A DNA stretch of 64,000 nt from positions 56,016,951-56,080,950 of the forward strand of contig NC_053138.1 of the NCBI RefSeq assembly GCF_016808335.1, written 5' to 3'. This document shows positions 35,301 to 46,254 of the stretch, in pieces. The DNA is from Panicum virgatum. Taxonomy: Eukaryota; Streptophyta; Magnoliopsida; Poales; Poaceae. The notes under the pieces are model-generated. The model was not told where the DNA came from. It saw only the letters and a list, made by a program, of their open reading frames with translations, and searched no databases. Both the position numbers and the translations under genes were made by a program. Numbering within the stretch: position 1 is the first letter of the stretch; every line of letters begins with the position of its first letter.

Positions 35301-36898
35301 ATGGAAAAGCAACAAATTTCATGGTCAAGACTGACTAAACATGCTAGGGAGTGTGTTCCTGAAGATAGGCAGGAGCTGAAACGGTATCAGAGTGAAGAGG
35401 GGAATGTGGTGCTCTTTTTTAATTGTGTGCACAATCTTATTGGAGCAGCATTCCCGCATGAGTACATTGCATGCCAAAGATTTGACACAGCTCAGAAGGT
35501 ACATGCTTTATTCGTCATACACCAATGTCACTATGGTGACAATGTTCAACAATGGCTTGAACTTTTGATAATAATAGATGCAGTGTTCTCATCGCAGGCT
35601 TTAGCAAACAAGTGGAAACAACACGCATATGACAAACTGGAGGGCATCTCTCCTGATTTTATATTGAAAGGCAATATTCCTGAGCCAATTTCATCAAGCA
35701 CGGATGTTGCTGCTGCCCCTTCTATTCTATTGGCGGGTGCATCACCACCAATATTTTCTGCTAACCAGTTTTCTTCATATCAAGGTGACTAGGATAACAT
35801 TTTCTGAATTTTGACTGCTCTTACATTCGTCACTACAATTGTCTGATGATGGAATTTCTATTTATATATCCAAGGAACTGGAGCAGCCCAAAATTTACCT
35901 TACGGCAAGCATGTAATGGGACCAATTTACCCAACTACAAACTGTAATCCCACCATTCCTGAGGATCTAAACACACACTTATACCAAGGTACTGTGACAA
36001 ATGATTGTCCCCTCTTCAAAATATTAGAAAGTTATTTTTTATGTTAAAAAATACTGTTCCCTCTTCAAAAGTCAAAACTATTACTTCTATTTGTTGACAT
36101 TTGTTCCCTCTTATTCTTTTCAGAAACATTTACCTCTTATATTTCTCCTTTCCATGTGTTTTTTGCATAAGTTATTCTGATATAGTGATTTTAAAACTTA
36201 CCAGGAAGTGGAGCAGCTGAAAATTTGCCCCAGGAAGAGCATCTAAGGGGGTCAATTTATCCAATTACAAACTGTGGTCCCATTGTCACTGATCGTGATG
36301 ATCTGAACACACATTATTGCCAAGGTACTTTACTTTCAGAAATGAGTATCCCCTCTTAAAAAATATTACCAGGGTACTTGGTGGTGTCCCTGAGGAATCC
36401 TCTTACTCTTTCTAGAAACATCTCCCTTTCCATATGCTTTATGTGTGAGTTATTCTGACACAATGATTTTTAGACTTTACTTAGTAATTCTGATGCAATT
36501 CTTTTGAAACTTTACAGATCTGCATGGCCAGCAGCAGACATTTTCGCTTTGGCCACAAAATCCCCAAGGCCTGATGGACTTTTCTTACCCAACAGAGGTG
36601 ATGCAAATAGCAAAAACTCACCCTGGTTTTTTGTATGTCCATTTCTTCTAGGATGCTTTGTTCACATTCAGTACCTTCATGTATTACACAGCTCACAGCC
36701 GAGCATTCATTTTTGCAGTTGACGAGCATGAACTTCAACCTGCATCAGGACTCCTCAGGTGCATCAACCTCTGCTCAACCCAACTTTGGACCACATCATC
36801 ATTCTCAATCCCATCAAACGGTGTCGGTTACTGAGCAAGATGAGGGACCTGGCTGCCCTGAGTTACCAGGATCAGGTCATGCTAACAACTTCCAGTGA
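32359..36898 (+). CDS. CBP60: CBP60 calmodulin-binding protein, gene B, intact copy (14 coding exons)
   Basis: Exons inferred from GT-AG borders with phases that join: 32,359-32,480; 32,570-32,609; 33,055-33,095; 33,283-33,322; 34,005-34,112; 34,222-34,271; 34,470-34,948; 35,039-35,199; 35,292-35,498; 35,598-35,784; 35,875-35,988; 36,205-36,324; 36,518-36,597; 36,719-36,898. The product is about 642 residues. A basic N-terminus (PPAKRQK) suggests nuclear targeting. Exon 5 (residues 82-117) is a triple 14-residue coiled-coil-like repeat. Residues about 140-290 form the CBP60 N-terminal domain (VEILVLRCEF, GRDGQDLVLGSEW), 300-347 the central domain (DELYRLEEISRDGVYHRRL) and 350-420 the C-terminal domain. 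The tail is Gln/Pro-rich, and exons 11 and 12 are tandem duplicates. CBP60 proteins bind calmodulin and some activate immune genes; the member is not assigned. Short exons 2-5 are the least certain part. Confidence 0.88.
33555..33800. repeat. Repeat-like insert in intron 4 of gene B
   Basis: The stretch opens with TGTCCGTGCGTTGCAACGGG, a phrase recurrent in grass repeats. It contains two adjacent copies of GGCGGACCAAACCAAAA (33,731-33,775). It lies wholly in intron 4, about 100 bp outside the duplication breakpoint at 33,901. The family is not identified. Confidence 0.35.
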
Positions 36899-38128
36899 AG
36901 CACACAAGCCCTGGATGCTGGAGAATCCAGTTCCTGCCTTCCTGGTTGTACATACTACATAGCTTATATGTCCTCTAGTTGGTAACTGTAGGGTGTGAAT
37001 CGTGTGATGTTGTACCAGTCTGTTTGTGTACCATGTGCATAGACATTTCTTGTACTAGCATGATGTACAGATGTTGCTGTTGTATTGTTAATTTTTTGTA
37101 TGTTTGCAAATGTACAGGTGATGGTTTTGATAGTTGGAAAAAGATTCTTTGTGTCGTAATGATTCTCATTTCCCTTGAAACGAATGTCCATTTGCCAAGC
37201 CTTCTGAATTTAGAGGTTCGCTTGCGCTTCGGATGAAAAAGCTAAAGATTTGACGAAAACCTCGCGGTTTCCCAAACACGTCGTTGTTTACGAAAACCTG
37301 CTTGGTCGCTGTAGGGATGGAGCCTGCTTGGTCTCCGACAGGGCACTTCCGCGGCACAATTCAACAGAGATTGTGATTGCAGACAAATCTGAATCATATA
37401 TATATACCAACTAAGACACTGAACTCAACAACATTCCACATTACGCAAACGTGTGCCACACATGTCAGTGCTTGTTCAGAAATCATAGGAAGCACTGGCC
37501 AATTAGCTAGACAAGTGGCTAATGATGCATTGTTGATGATGCCCATTTGGCGTATTCCTCTTTGGTCTTTCCTCATCAGTATCACCAACGCATCTCTCAT
37601 CATTCTTTGATCAGCCTCGAAACTCTTCAATTTAAAGTACATATAAGCATGTAGCGTACGAGAAGTATTGTATTGGTGTCTCAGCAGTAAGTATCAAATT
37701 AAATTATCGAAGAAAGACCGGTAAACGACATGACCATAAGCAAACTGTAGGGATTTTGGACCTTGGTAGAGTCTAGCATTTTTGTTGTGACAAAAAATTG
37801 GTAGGGTTTCAAACTCCAGTATCTATCCAAAACAACGAAACATACCCAGCAAAGACAGCCATGGGTGTGGAGAGAAAGGAGGAAAAGATGATCCTCCAAG
37901 GAACATGAGTCACCATGCATATGCATATATATATACATAATCCAGAGACACACTTCTCAGACAGGCCAGCCAGAAATGGGCAGTCAACGCAAGAAGATGC
38001 CTGAGTAATCGCACGCAGTGTGGTAGGAAATGCAACATGAACTTCTCTTTTTTGGGAAAAAAGGGAAAGGAATACAATCATGCCGACAGCGTCTGAAGAC
38101 ATACAGAAAAGGTCAAAGAAAGGAGCCT

Positions 38129-38428
38129 GCCTTGTTTAGTTCTTTAGGTGTAAAATTTTTGAAGCATACGGACACACATTTAAAGTATTAAATATAAACT
38201 AATAATACAACAAATTTATTAAACCTAATTAATCTGTCATTAGTAAATGTTTACTGTAGCATCACATTGTCAAATTATGGCGCAATTAGGCTCAAAAGAT
38301 TCATCTCGCAATTTACACGCGAACTGTGCAATTAGTTTTTTATTTTGTCCATATTTAATACTCCATACATGTGTCCAAACATTCGATATGATGTTTTTGA
38401 CCAAATTTTTTTTTGATCTAAACAACGC
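38129..38428. mobile_element. MITE (right copy)
   Basis: Reverse-oriented counterpart of 18,534-18,833, with the same inverted ends. Its presence at the same relative place in both arms shows it inserted before the duplication. Confidence 0.6.
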
Positions 38429-39895
38429 CACCATAGTCCTCCTCTGTTCTTCATAGAAGCTGCAAGGATAACAGCCTGAAAATACAGTGAAAAGCTCCTG
38501 ATTTTTCCGTGCACCGTCCCTTCATCTTCTTAGATTTTTCCCTCCTTTGACTAGGGACTAAACTAGTTTCATGTCATTTGCGTGTACGATGGTTCATCAA
38601 CAAGTAGGAGATCAACGCGTTGTAGGACATCACCAGGCAGGATAAGATAAATCTCTACGCGTCCGTGAGTCGCTGCCGTTGATACTTGGAGAGTCGTCGC
38701 CCTCGGTCGTCGGCTCCTTTCGGTACAGCCGAGAGCAAATGGCAAGCAGCTATCTTCTTTTAAATATTCTGCCACTGGCAGTTCAAATGCAATTCGTTCA
38801 AAAAAAGGGTCGCCAAGTTCCAATGCGTTGCGCGTATATATACACCGTGGATCCTCTCTCGCTCTCTGTGCCAAGGCAGTGGGGTTTCTAATATCGGAGC
38901 TGTAGCCTGTAGTAAGCTGGCTCGTTCCTTGTGTTCTTCCTCTTCCTGTTTTTGTGTTGATTGATTTTTTTTGTTATTGTCTCTCAGTGTTCCTTTTTGC
39001 TTTTGTAAAAACAGTTTAACAGCAAAAGAGAAGGAGAAAAGGAATACAGTATACAGTATGAAGTATACTGAACACACCAAAGTTTGTGGGAGTCATTGTG
39101 ACGCTTGGCCACCATCTCACGTATCACTAATTGTGCTTGCAAACTATTTATTTCTCTTTTGGTCCTAGCTCCCCACCACCACCACAAAAAAATCAATTAT
39201 TATTTACACATTTATGTAATTTCAAATGACAAGTAAGGTTGTCAACCATCAAATTTTAGATATCATGGTGGACTAAAAGTTTTTATATAAAGTCTTCCTT
39301 TATCTGATCCGGTGTGGAAAAAAATGTTTCATATAAAGTTTGCCTCCATTTCAGTCAGTATGAAAAGTTACTGATTTTTTTTAAGATGCGCTGCATACAC
39401 ATTTTCATATTGTTTCTAATACGAACGTGCAGTAATACTGCCAGTTTTAGTTCAAACTTACGGTGACAGTGGTATGATCATGTTTGTTCATCCAATGAAC
39501 TGGTAGTGATGGCCAATTATCATACTGTTCTTTTCAGATGGACCATAACTTCGGGTTCGTGCTAAAAATCTGAACATTTACTGCAAGGATAGAGAAGCAG
39601 AGTATTCTGTTTTCTTTTTTTTTTTGAGAGAGACACGGTGGCATGATAGCACTACCTCAAGTAGGGCCCCATAGCTGCTTCCACCTTCATTTCATTACAA
39701 ATGACAAATATTTAGCAATCAATGTTTGTATATAAAATAAAATAAGTTCATTTATCATTATTGTATGATTTGTATCTTACGGTCGGTTTTTCTCTATAAT
39801 ATTGTCTCATCTGTAATTTTCTCTATCCTGCTTGTCTGCTCTTGCCTTATTCCGATTTATTTCGGCACGGGCGGATCCAACGTAGGGGCAGGGGG

Positions 39896-40291
39896 TGCTG
39901 GAGCCCTCCTAGCCCCCCAGGGGAGGAAAAAGAAAATGAGAAAGAAGAAGAAGAAAAAGGGAGGAGAGACAAAGAAAAATAAAAAATAAGCCCCTCTAAA
40001 TCCAACTTTTAAATCCGCCACTGTATTGGATATTCTCTCTTACAAAACATTATTGAATGAGCAGAAATCAGACTAGCCGAACAATGCTGATCAGACCATG
40101 TGCTAACGAAGTGTCAGCATGCATTGATAGTGTGCAAAACACAGCGAGGGTTTAACAACAGTTTGGCTTACCACTGGGCACTAGCCAACTGCCAACATGC
40201 TGCTCAAACTTTTGTGAGACAGTTTCCTTTAAACAGAGAAATCTCGTAAAGTAGAAGTTCTCAAGATTCTTTTTATTATAACCAAGTTAGG
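39896..40291. other. 396-bp segment present only in the right arm
   Basis: In the left arm the flanking bases (GGGGCAGGGGG and CTAGATTCTG) are directly joined; here 396 bp lie between them. The segment starts with a C-rich then purine-rich tract (39,900-39,990). It shows no target duplication and no inverted ends. A deletion from the left arm by end joining is as likely as an insertion here. Confidence 0.7.
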
Positions 40292-41700
40292 CTAGATTCT
40301 GATTAGTCCTCACACGTGTGCACGCATTGTAAACACACGCACCAACACTGCAGCAGATGTACGCACCTAGGATACTGCATTCAAGAAAATAAATTGAAAT
40401 ATGACTCACATACTAACATATTTATTCCAGGAGACAAACAAACCCTTTAAAACTCAAAACACTAGCATAGAGACAGGAGAGGGCACAGATTTTGGTTTGG
40501 ATACTCATGTTTCATGAATACTCGAACATTTTATTGGAAGATATCAAACATTGAGCCCTGATATATCAATATAGATAAATAAGGGATGACATCTATCTAT
40601 CTCATATAGCTCTTACATAGATATCTACTGACAATTCTCTCAGAGATACACATATTTTTAGAAAATGGATAAAAATCTGACCTTTTGCATCATCCAATGC
40701 ATACGCCTATTGTCGATTCTTGTATCATCATACCAATGATATATTTGGAAAATTATAATAGTAAATTTCTCTAGATTATATGACAACTCATATTATTCAC
40801 GTAATCTAAAGAGAAATTGCCAGCCATTTTTTGCGTAGATCTCCGTTGCCACCACTTCCACAGCGTGGCAGGCTAAAAGACACATATACTTTCACTAAAA
40901 GACACGGGGGACAGAAACACATGCAGCTATCTGTTCTATGTGAAAAGAAGAGGAATATTTTTTTAAAATAATATTTCTTAAATAGAAAATTGTGAAAATA
41001 AATATGAAAATTAGAAAATTGCAAATTTAGAAGCCTTTCGGCTGCTCCGATAAGCCTATGTGGCATTGGATGGAAATGATGTGGAATCACGTATAGGGTA
41101 AACGCATCGGTAAACGCATCGAATACGGTCCGATAGCTATGAATACAAATACATATTGTTATTTTTCTTCTCGGATTCGGATCGGGTATGTATAGTATCA
41201 AATTTGTCTGATAAGATATAAATAGATATCGACATCATAAAAATTGAGTTAAATATTCGGATTCAGATATGGTGTCAGATATATCGGTACCATTTAGTCA
41301 CGTGGATTGGAAAGGAGATATTTCGGCGGTGAAAAAAATGGGGGAAGAACATTTGGATGGATCTAGGGTCGTAGAGACCAGGTTCCGATGAGCTAGAATT
41401 TTGTTTTTAGAAAAAAGTAAAGTTGATCAATAGTTTTAATATACGGTAACAATTCGTGGTAAAAAAGTACTCCTATGTCATTGGTGTTTGGTGCTCATCG
41501 ATAACCACGACGAACACAATTCCGACGGTGTCCCTACTCCCTAGGCATCGAACGAAGTAGCGACGCGGGAGTAGTTTTGTATCTTCAGCGTCTGGCACAG
41601 CACGTCACGTGTGTATACGAAACAAAGGACGCGCTCTGCGTGCGTTGTCTAGATCGAATGGTGTTAGCACTGTTGGAGAAACGCTTATCGGTACCAGCAC

Positions 41701-41971
41701 GTTAGTGCCGGTCACATGGGAGCCGGCACTAACGTGTATCTACAGTACACCACAGTCACTTTAGTACCGGCTATTCTCTACAGCCGGCACTAAAGTGTCA
41801 CCCCCAACGGTCAGCAGCCTGCGCCCTAACGGTCAGAGCCAATTTAGTGCCGGCTGGAGCCTCCAGCCGGCACTAACTTGGCACGGTGCAGGTTAGTGCC
41901 GGCTGAAGGGTCCAGCCGGCACTAACTGTCTACAGTTTGTGCCGGCTGAATTCACTGGCCGGCACTAAGTT
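41701..41971. repeat. Left subterminal repeat array of the CACTA element
   Basis: Several copies of (T)TAGTGCCGGC and its reverse complement GCCGGCACTAA, mostly as short hairpin pairs 10-20 bp apart. By analogy with En/Spm these are binding sites for the element's accessory transposase. A TATA-like GTATATAC at 41,977-41,984 follows and may drive the transposase gene. Confidence 0.8.
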
Positions 41972-42680
41972 GCCCCGTATATACTGACCCCTCCTTTCTT
42001 CCCCAGCCCGACCCATCCATTTGGCCGAGCTTCTCCTCTCAACCATGGCGTGTTAGAGGGGAGGTGCTGCCCATTTTCTCCAAAATTTATGAGGATTTCG
42101 TCCATCCAAGTGCATTAAAGGTTAGCAGCTTCTTCCACTCTTCTTTCACAGTGTTTATTCTTTTGTTTCATGCTTTCTAGGTAAAGAAAATAGTGATTTT
42201 AAGGTTGAGGAACAATGAGCATAATTTTTCAATTTGTTCATTAATTTGAACAAAATAGAATTGATTTATTGTGTTTTAGAGAAGGATTACTATATAGTTT
42301 GAGTATGACACATTTAGATTTTTTTTTGAATTATTTCATGGGGACATGTCTATATGTTATTATGCAAAATTTTAAGGATGAGGGAAAATGAACATGATTT
42401 ATCAATTTATTCATTAATTTGAGCAAGGTAGAATTATTTGTTGTTTTTTAGAGAAAGTTAACTATATAGTTTGACTATCACATATTTAGAATGATTTTTT
42501 CGAATTATTTCATGGTGACATGTGTATATGTTATTGTGTCAATTTATTTTGCTATTTACTTTAGGTTTACTAGATAGGTGGCCTATGACACATTTACAAT
42601 TTGTTTTCGAAATACTTCATAGTAACTTGTTTTGATATATGTAGAATTGGTTTTTGTTTTTATACGGTAATTAATTACAG

Positions 42681-45477
42681 ATGGACCGGCAATGGATGCA
42701 CGGCAGCCGGAGCACCTCGGCGTGGATTCAGGGTTTAGATTCTTTTCTCAAAGCGGCAATGGCAAATAGGTCGCCAAAGGGTTTAATGTGTTGTCCATGC
42801 AGTATTTGCGAAAATAAAAAGGAATTCCGGAAAAGAGATACTCTATGGAATCACCTGGCCTTGAATGGATTCATGAGTAACTATACCCTTTGGACCAAGC
42901 ACGGCGAAGTTGGAGTTATGATGGAAGATAATGAAGAAAATGGCGATGATGATAACAACCTTCCAGATTGGGCATGGGTTCATGAAGCAGGTGGCTTTCA
43001 AGATGAACCAATTGACGAGGGTGAAGCAAATGTTGCACAAGAGGAGCCACCTGACGAGCTAGGTCAGGCGTTGCTTGATGCACAGAAAGACAGTGAAACT
43101 GTGAAGGAGGCATTAAAGTTCGAGAAGATGTTGGAGGATCACAAAAGGCCGTTGTTCCCTAGTTGCAAACCGGAGCAGAAGAAGTTGGGTACCACGCTAG
43201 AAATGCTGAAATGGAAGGCAACTAATGGTGTCACCGATAAGGGATTTGGTGAGCTATTAAAGATTGTAAAGAACATGCTTCCTGAGGGTAATGAACTGCC
43301 GTCAACAACATACGAAGCTAAAAAGATGGTTTGCCCTCTTGGATTGGACGTGCAGAAGATTCACGCATGTCCTAACGACTGCATCCTGTATCGCGGCGAA
43401 TACGAGAACTTGGAAGCTTGTCCTGTTTGTAGCGCATTGCGGTATAAGATCAGGCGAGATGATCCAGGTGATGTTGATGGGCAGCCGGTAAAGAAGAGAG
43501 TTCCCGCAAAGTTGGTGTGGTACTTCCCTATAATACCACGTCTGAAGCGCTTTTTCAAAAACAAGGATAACTCTAAGTTGATACGGTGGCACAAAGAAGA
43601 CCGTAAGGAGGATCACATGATCAGACACCCAGCAGATGGGTCCCAGTGGAGAAACCTTAACCGAGAGTATCCTCAATTTGACAACGACCCAAGGAATATA
43701 AGATTTGCTCTAAGTGCGGATGGAATGAATCCGTACGGTGAGTTTGGCAGTGCTCATAGTACATGGCCCGTGACCCTATGTATGTTCAACCTTCCTCCTT
43801 GGTTGTGCCTGAAGCGTAAGTTCATCATGATGCTGGTGCTTATAGAAGGGCCAAAAGAACCTGGCAACGATATTGATGTGTTCCTGCAACCCTTGATGGA
43901 TGATCTCTTACTGCTTTGGAAAGAAGAAGGTGTACATGTGTGGGATGAGTATAAACAGGAGTCTTTCAACCTCCGAGCTTTGCTTTTTGTATGCATCAAT
44001 GATTGGTCTGCACTTGCAAAACTTTCGGGACAGTCGAACATGGGATACATGGCCTGCACCCACTGTTATGATGAGACCGATAGCATTTATTTGAAACACT
44101 GTAAGAAGTGCGTATACATGGGCCATCGCCGATTCCTTCCTACCGATCACCCCCTAAGAACCGAAGGGAAGCATTTCAAAGGAGAACCCGAAACTCGTCC
44201 TAAGCCTCTGTTCCGTAACGGAAAGCGTGTGTTCTCGATGATCAAGAATGTGAAGGTAGTATTTGGAAAGGGTCCCGGTAGCCAACCTGTTCCAAGGATG
44301 ACCAGGGACATGTTCCAATGTGGAAGAAGAAGTCTATATTGTGGAACCTACCTTATTGACAGAAATAACTATCCTGGGTCCTGTTTTTCTACACAATATG
44401 TTCCCTTTCGAGAGGTTCATGGCAGTATTGAAGAAGTACGTGCGTAAACGTTCTCGTCCAGAAGGATGCATTGCTAAGGGCTATGGAACAGAGGAGGTCA
44501 TTGAGTTTTGCGTTAAGTATCTTCCTGATCTCAATCCGATTGGGCTCCCCGTGTCACACCATGAGGGGCGACTAAAGGGAAAAGGCACACTAGGAAAGAA
44601 ATGTAATGTGAACATCCCTTGTAGTGAATTCAGCCAAACGAACTTCACGGTTCTTCAGAATTCATCCAAGGTAGCTCCATATATTGACGAGCACATGAAT
44701 ATTATACGGTCCGAAAATCCACAGAAGAATCTTGCTTGGATTACACGCCAACATATAAAAAATTTTGACGGCTGGTTCAGACGAAAATTATTGGGCAACA
44801 ACACAGTTGATCAGGAACTTCAATGGCTGGCTAGGGGACCATCAATCACCGTCCAGCAATACCAAGGTTACGAAATCAATGGGTATACATTTTACACGAG
44901 AGCTCAAGACAAAAAAAGCACCAACCAAAACAGTGGTGTCCGTATGTGTATAGTAAACAGTAATGGAGAAAAGAACAACTACTATGGTGTCATAGAGGAG
45001 ATATGGGAACTTGAATATGGACCCATAGTTGTCCCTCTGTTTCGTTGCGAATGGGTGGCTGGAGGAAGCGTAACGAAGGACCGATATGGGATGACCACAG
45101 TCGATTTTAAAAAGATTGGATATAAAGATGAACCATTCGTTCTAGCCAAAGATGTTACACAAGTATTCTATGTCAAGGACATGTCGAGCAAACCGAAGAA
45201 GAAGTCGGATAAGACACCTGAAGCAGACAAGGCTGGAAATGAGCCGAAACGGCACATAGTTCTTCCAGGAAAAAGAAAAGTTGTTGGAGTTGATGATATT
45301 TCGGACAATTCGGAAGATTATGACCAGATTGATGACCTTCCTCCATTCTCAGTTGACATTGACCCTAGCATCCTCTTATCCAAAGAGGACACACCTTATT
45401 TACGCCGTGATCACGCTCAAGGCACTTTCGTCAAAAAGAAGATTATCAATGTACCAGTAGATAATGATAATGAGTAG
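42681..45477 (+). pseudogene. TNP2-like CACTA transposase gene, frameshifted and internally deleted
   Basis: The start codon at 42,681 directly follows a splice-acceptor-like ACAG, so a 5'-UTR intron is likely. The N-terminus has a transposase-associated Cys/His motif (CCPCSICENKKEFRKRDTLW, PF13963-like). The transposase core (PF02992-like) follows, with SADGMNPYG, FNLPPW and YMACTHCYDET. At about 44,293-44,296 the frame shifts. At about 44,350-44,360 the sequence jumps from KKKSILWNLPY directly into the later region ILGPVFLHNMFPFERFM, losing the stretch that normally contains DVMH. The C-terminal part (44,320-45,477) retains DUF4218-type (RPEGCIAKGYGTEEVIEFC) and DUF4216-type (VPLFRCEWVAGG) regions. 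The intact enzyme would cut at the CACTA ends; this copy cannot encode it. Confidence 0.88.
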
Positions 45478-46067
45478 TAGTTTTATATAAGTTATATATT
45501 AATTGAATTCTCTGAATCAGTGATGTAATGTAACGCACCGCATCGTATTTATCTCAATTCTCGATACTATTTGTCCAATTATGACACAATATCATGTTCA
45601 TATAATATTATATTTTTGCATGGTAGAAATATTTTTTACGCTACCTAATTTTGCATTACTAGAAAAATTGAAACATTAAATTACAAACAAATAATCAAGT
45701 AATATGCGAATTGATTAAATCATTGTATAGGGTACTATTGAAAAGCTTTTTGAATATTTTTGCATGGATCAAAATGAAATTTTTTCGATTTATTACGAAT
45801 TAAAGAAACATATTCACATATAAACCTATAAGCTACACATAATTGATAATGGTTGCATATTCGTTAAATTACTTCGATTACTATTATTAGTGTGTAGATA
45901 TAATTAACAATATGCTAAAAAAAATAAAGATATCAATTTTTGTTATATTATTGTAATTATTAAGCCTATTATGAATAGGTTTTTGTTATATTATTGTAAA
46001 TATTAAAAAATTAGGGTAAAATGGAATCGGCGCGGGCAATTTTGGTTTGGCGGCAGATTGGAACATG

Positions 46068-46206
46068 TTAGTGCCGGCTGGTAAATCTAGCCGGCACTAA
46101 CTTCAGCACGTTAGTGCCGGCTGATATTTCCAGCCGGCACTAAACTACACCATCTGACGTCACGGGGTCAGGTTAGTGCCGGCTGGAAATGTCAGCCGGC
46201 ACTAAC
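46068..46206. repeat. Internal cluster of CACTA subterminal repeats
   Basis: Six alternating copies of TTAGTGCCGGCTG and CAGCCGGCACTAA, as three hairpin pairs, lie between the two element genes, more than 4 kb from either end. They match the terminal arrays in sequence. They could mark a rearranged or composite element, or a promoter for the second gene. Confidence 0.75.
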
Positions 46207-46254
46207 GTGCTGCTCTGCCCCCAAAACAGAGGTCCGACACCCACACTTAGTTAT

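Larger units (their letters stand above)
33901..41667. repeat. Right arm of the inverted duplication, segment 1
   Basis: Reverse complement of 15,715-23,061. It covers exons 5-14 of intact gene B (through 36,898) and the intergenic DNA between genes B and A. Apart from the MITE at 38,129-38,428 and the extra 396 bp at 39,896-40,291, no further gene is seen in 36,899-41,667. A 12-bp tandem copy (GTAAACGCATCG, near 41,098-41,121) is present here and single in the left arm. The segment ends at the CACTA target copy TAG (41,665-41,667). Confidence 0.97.
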
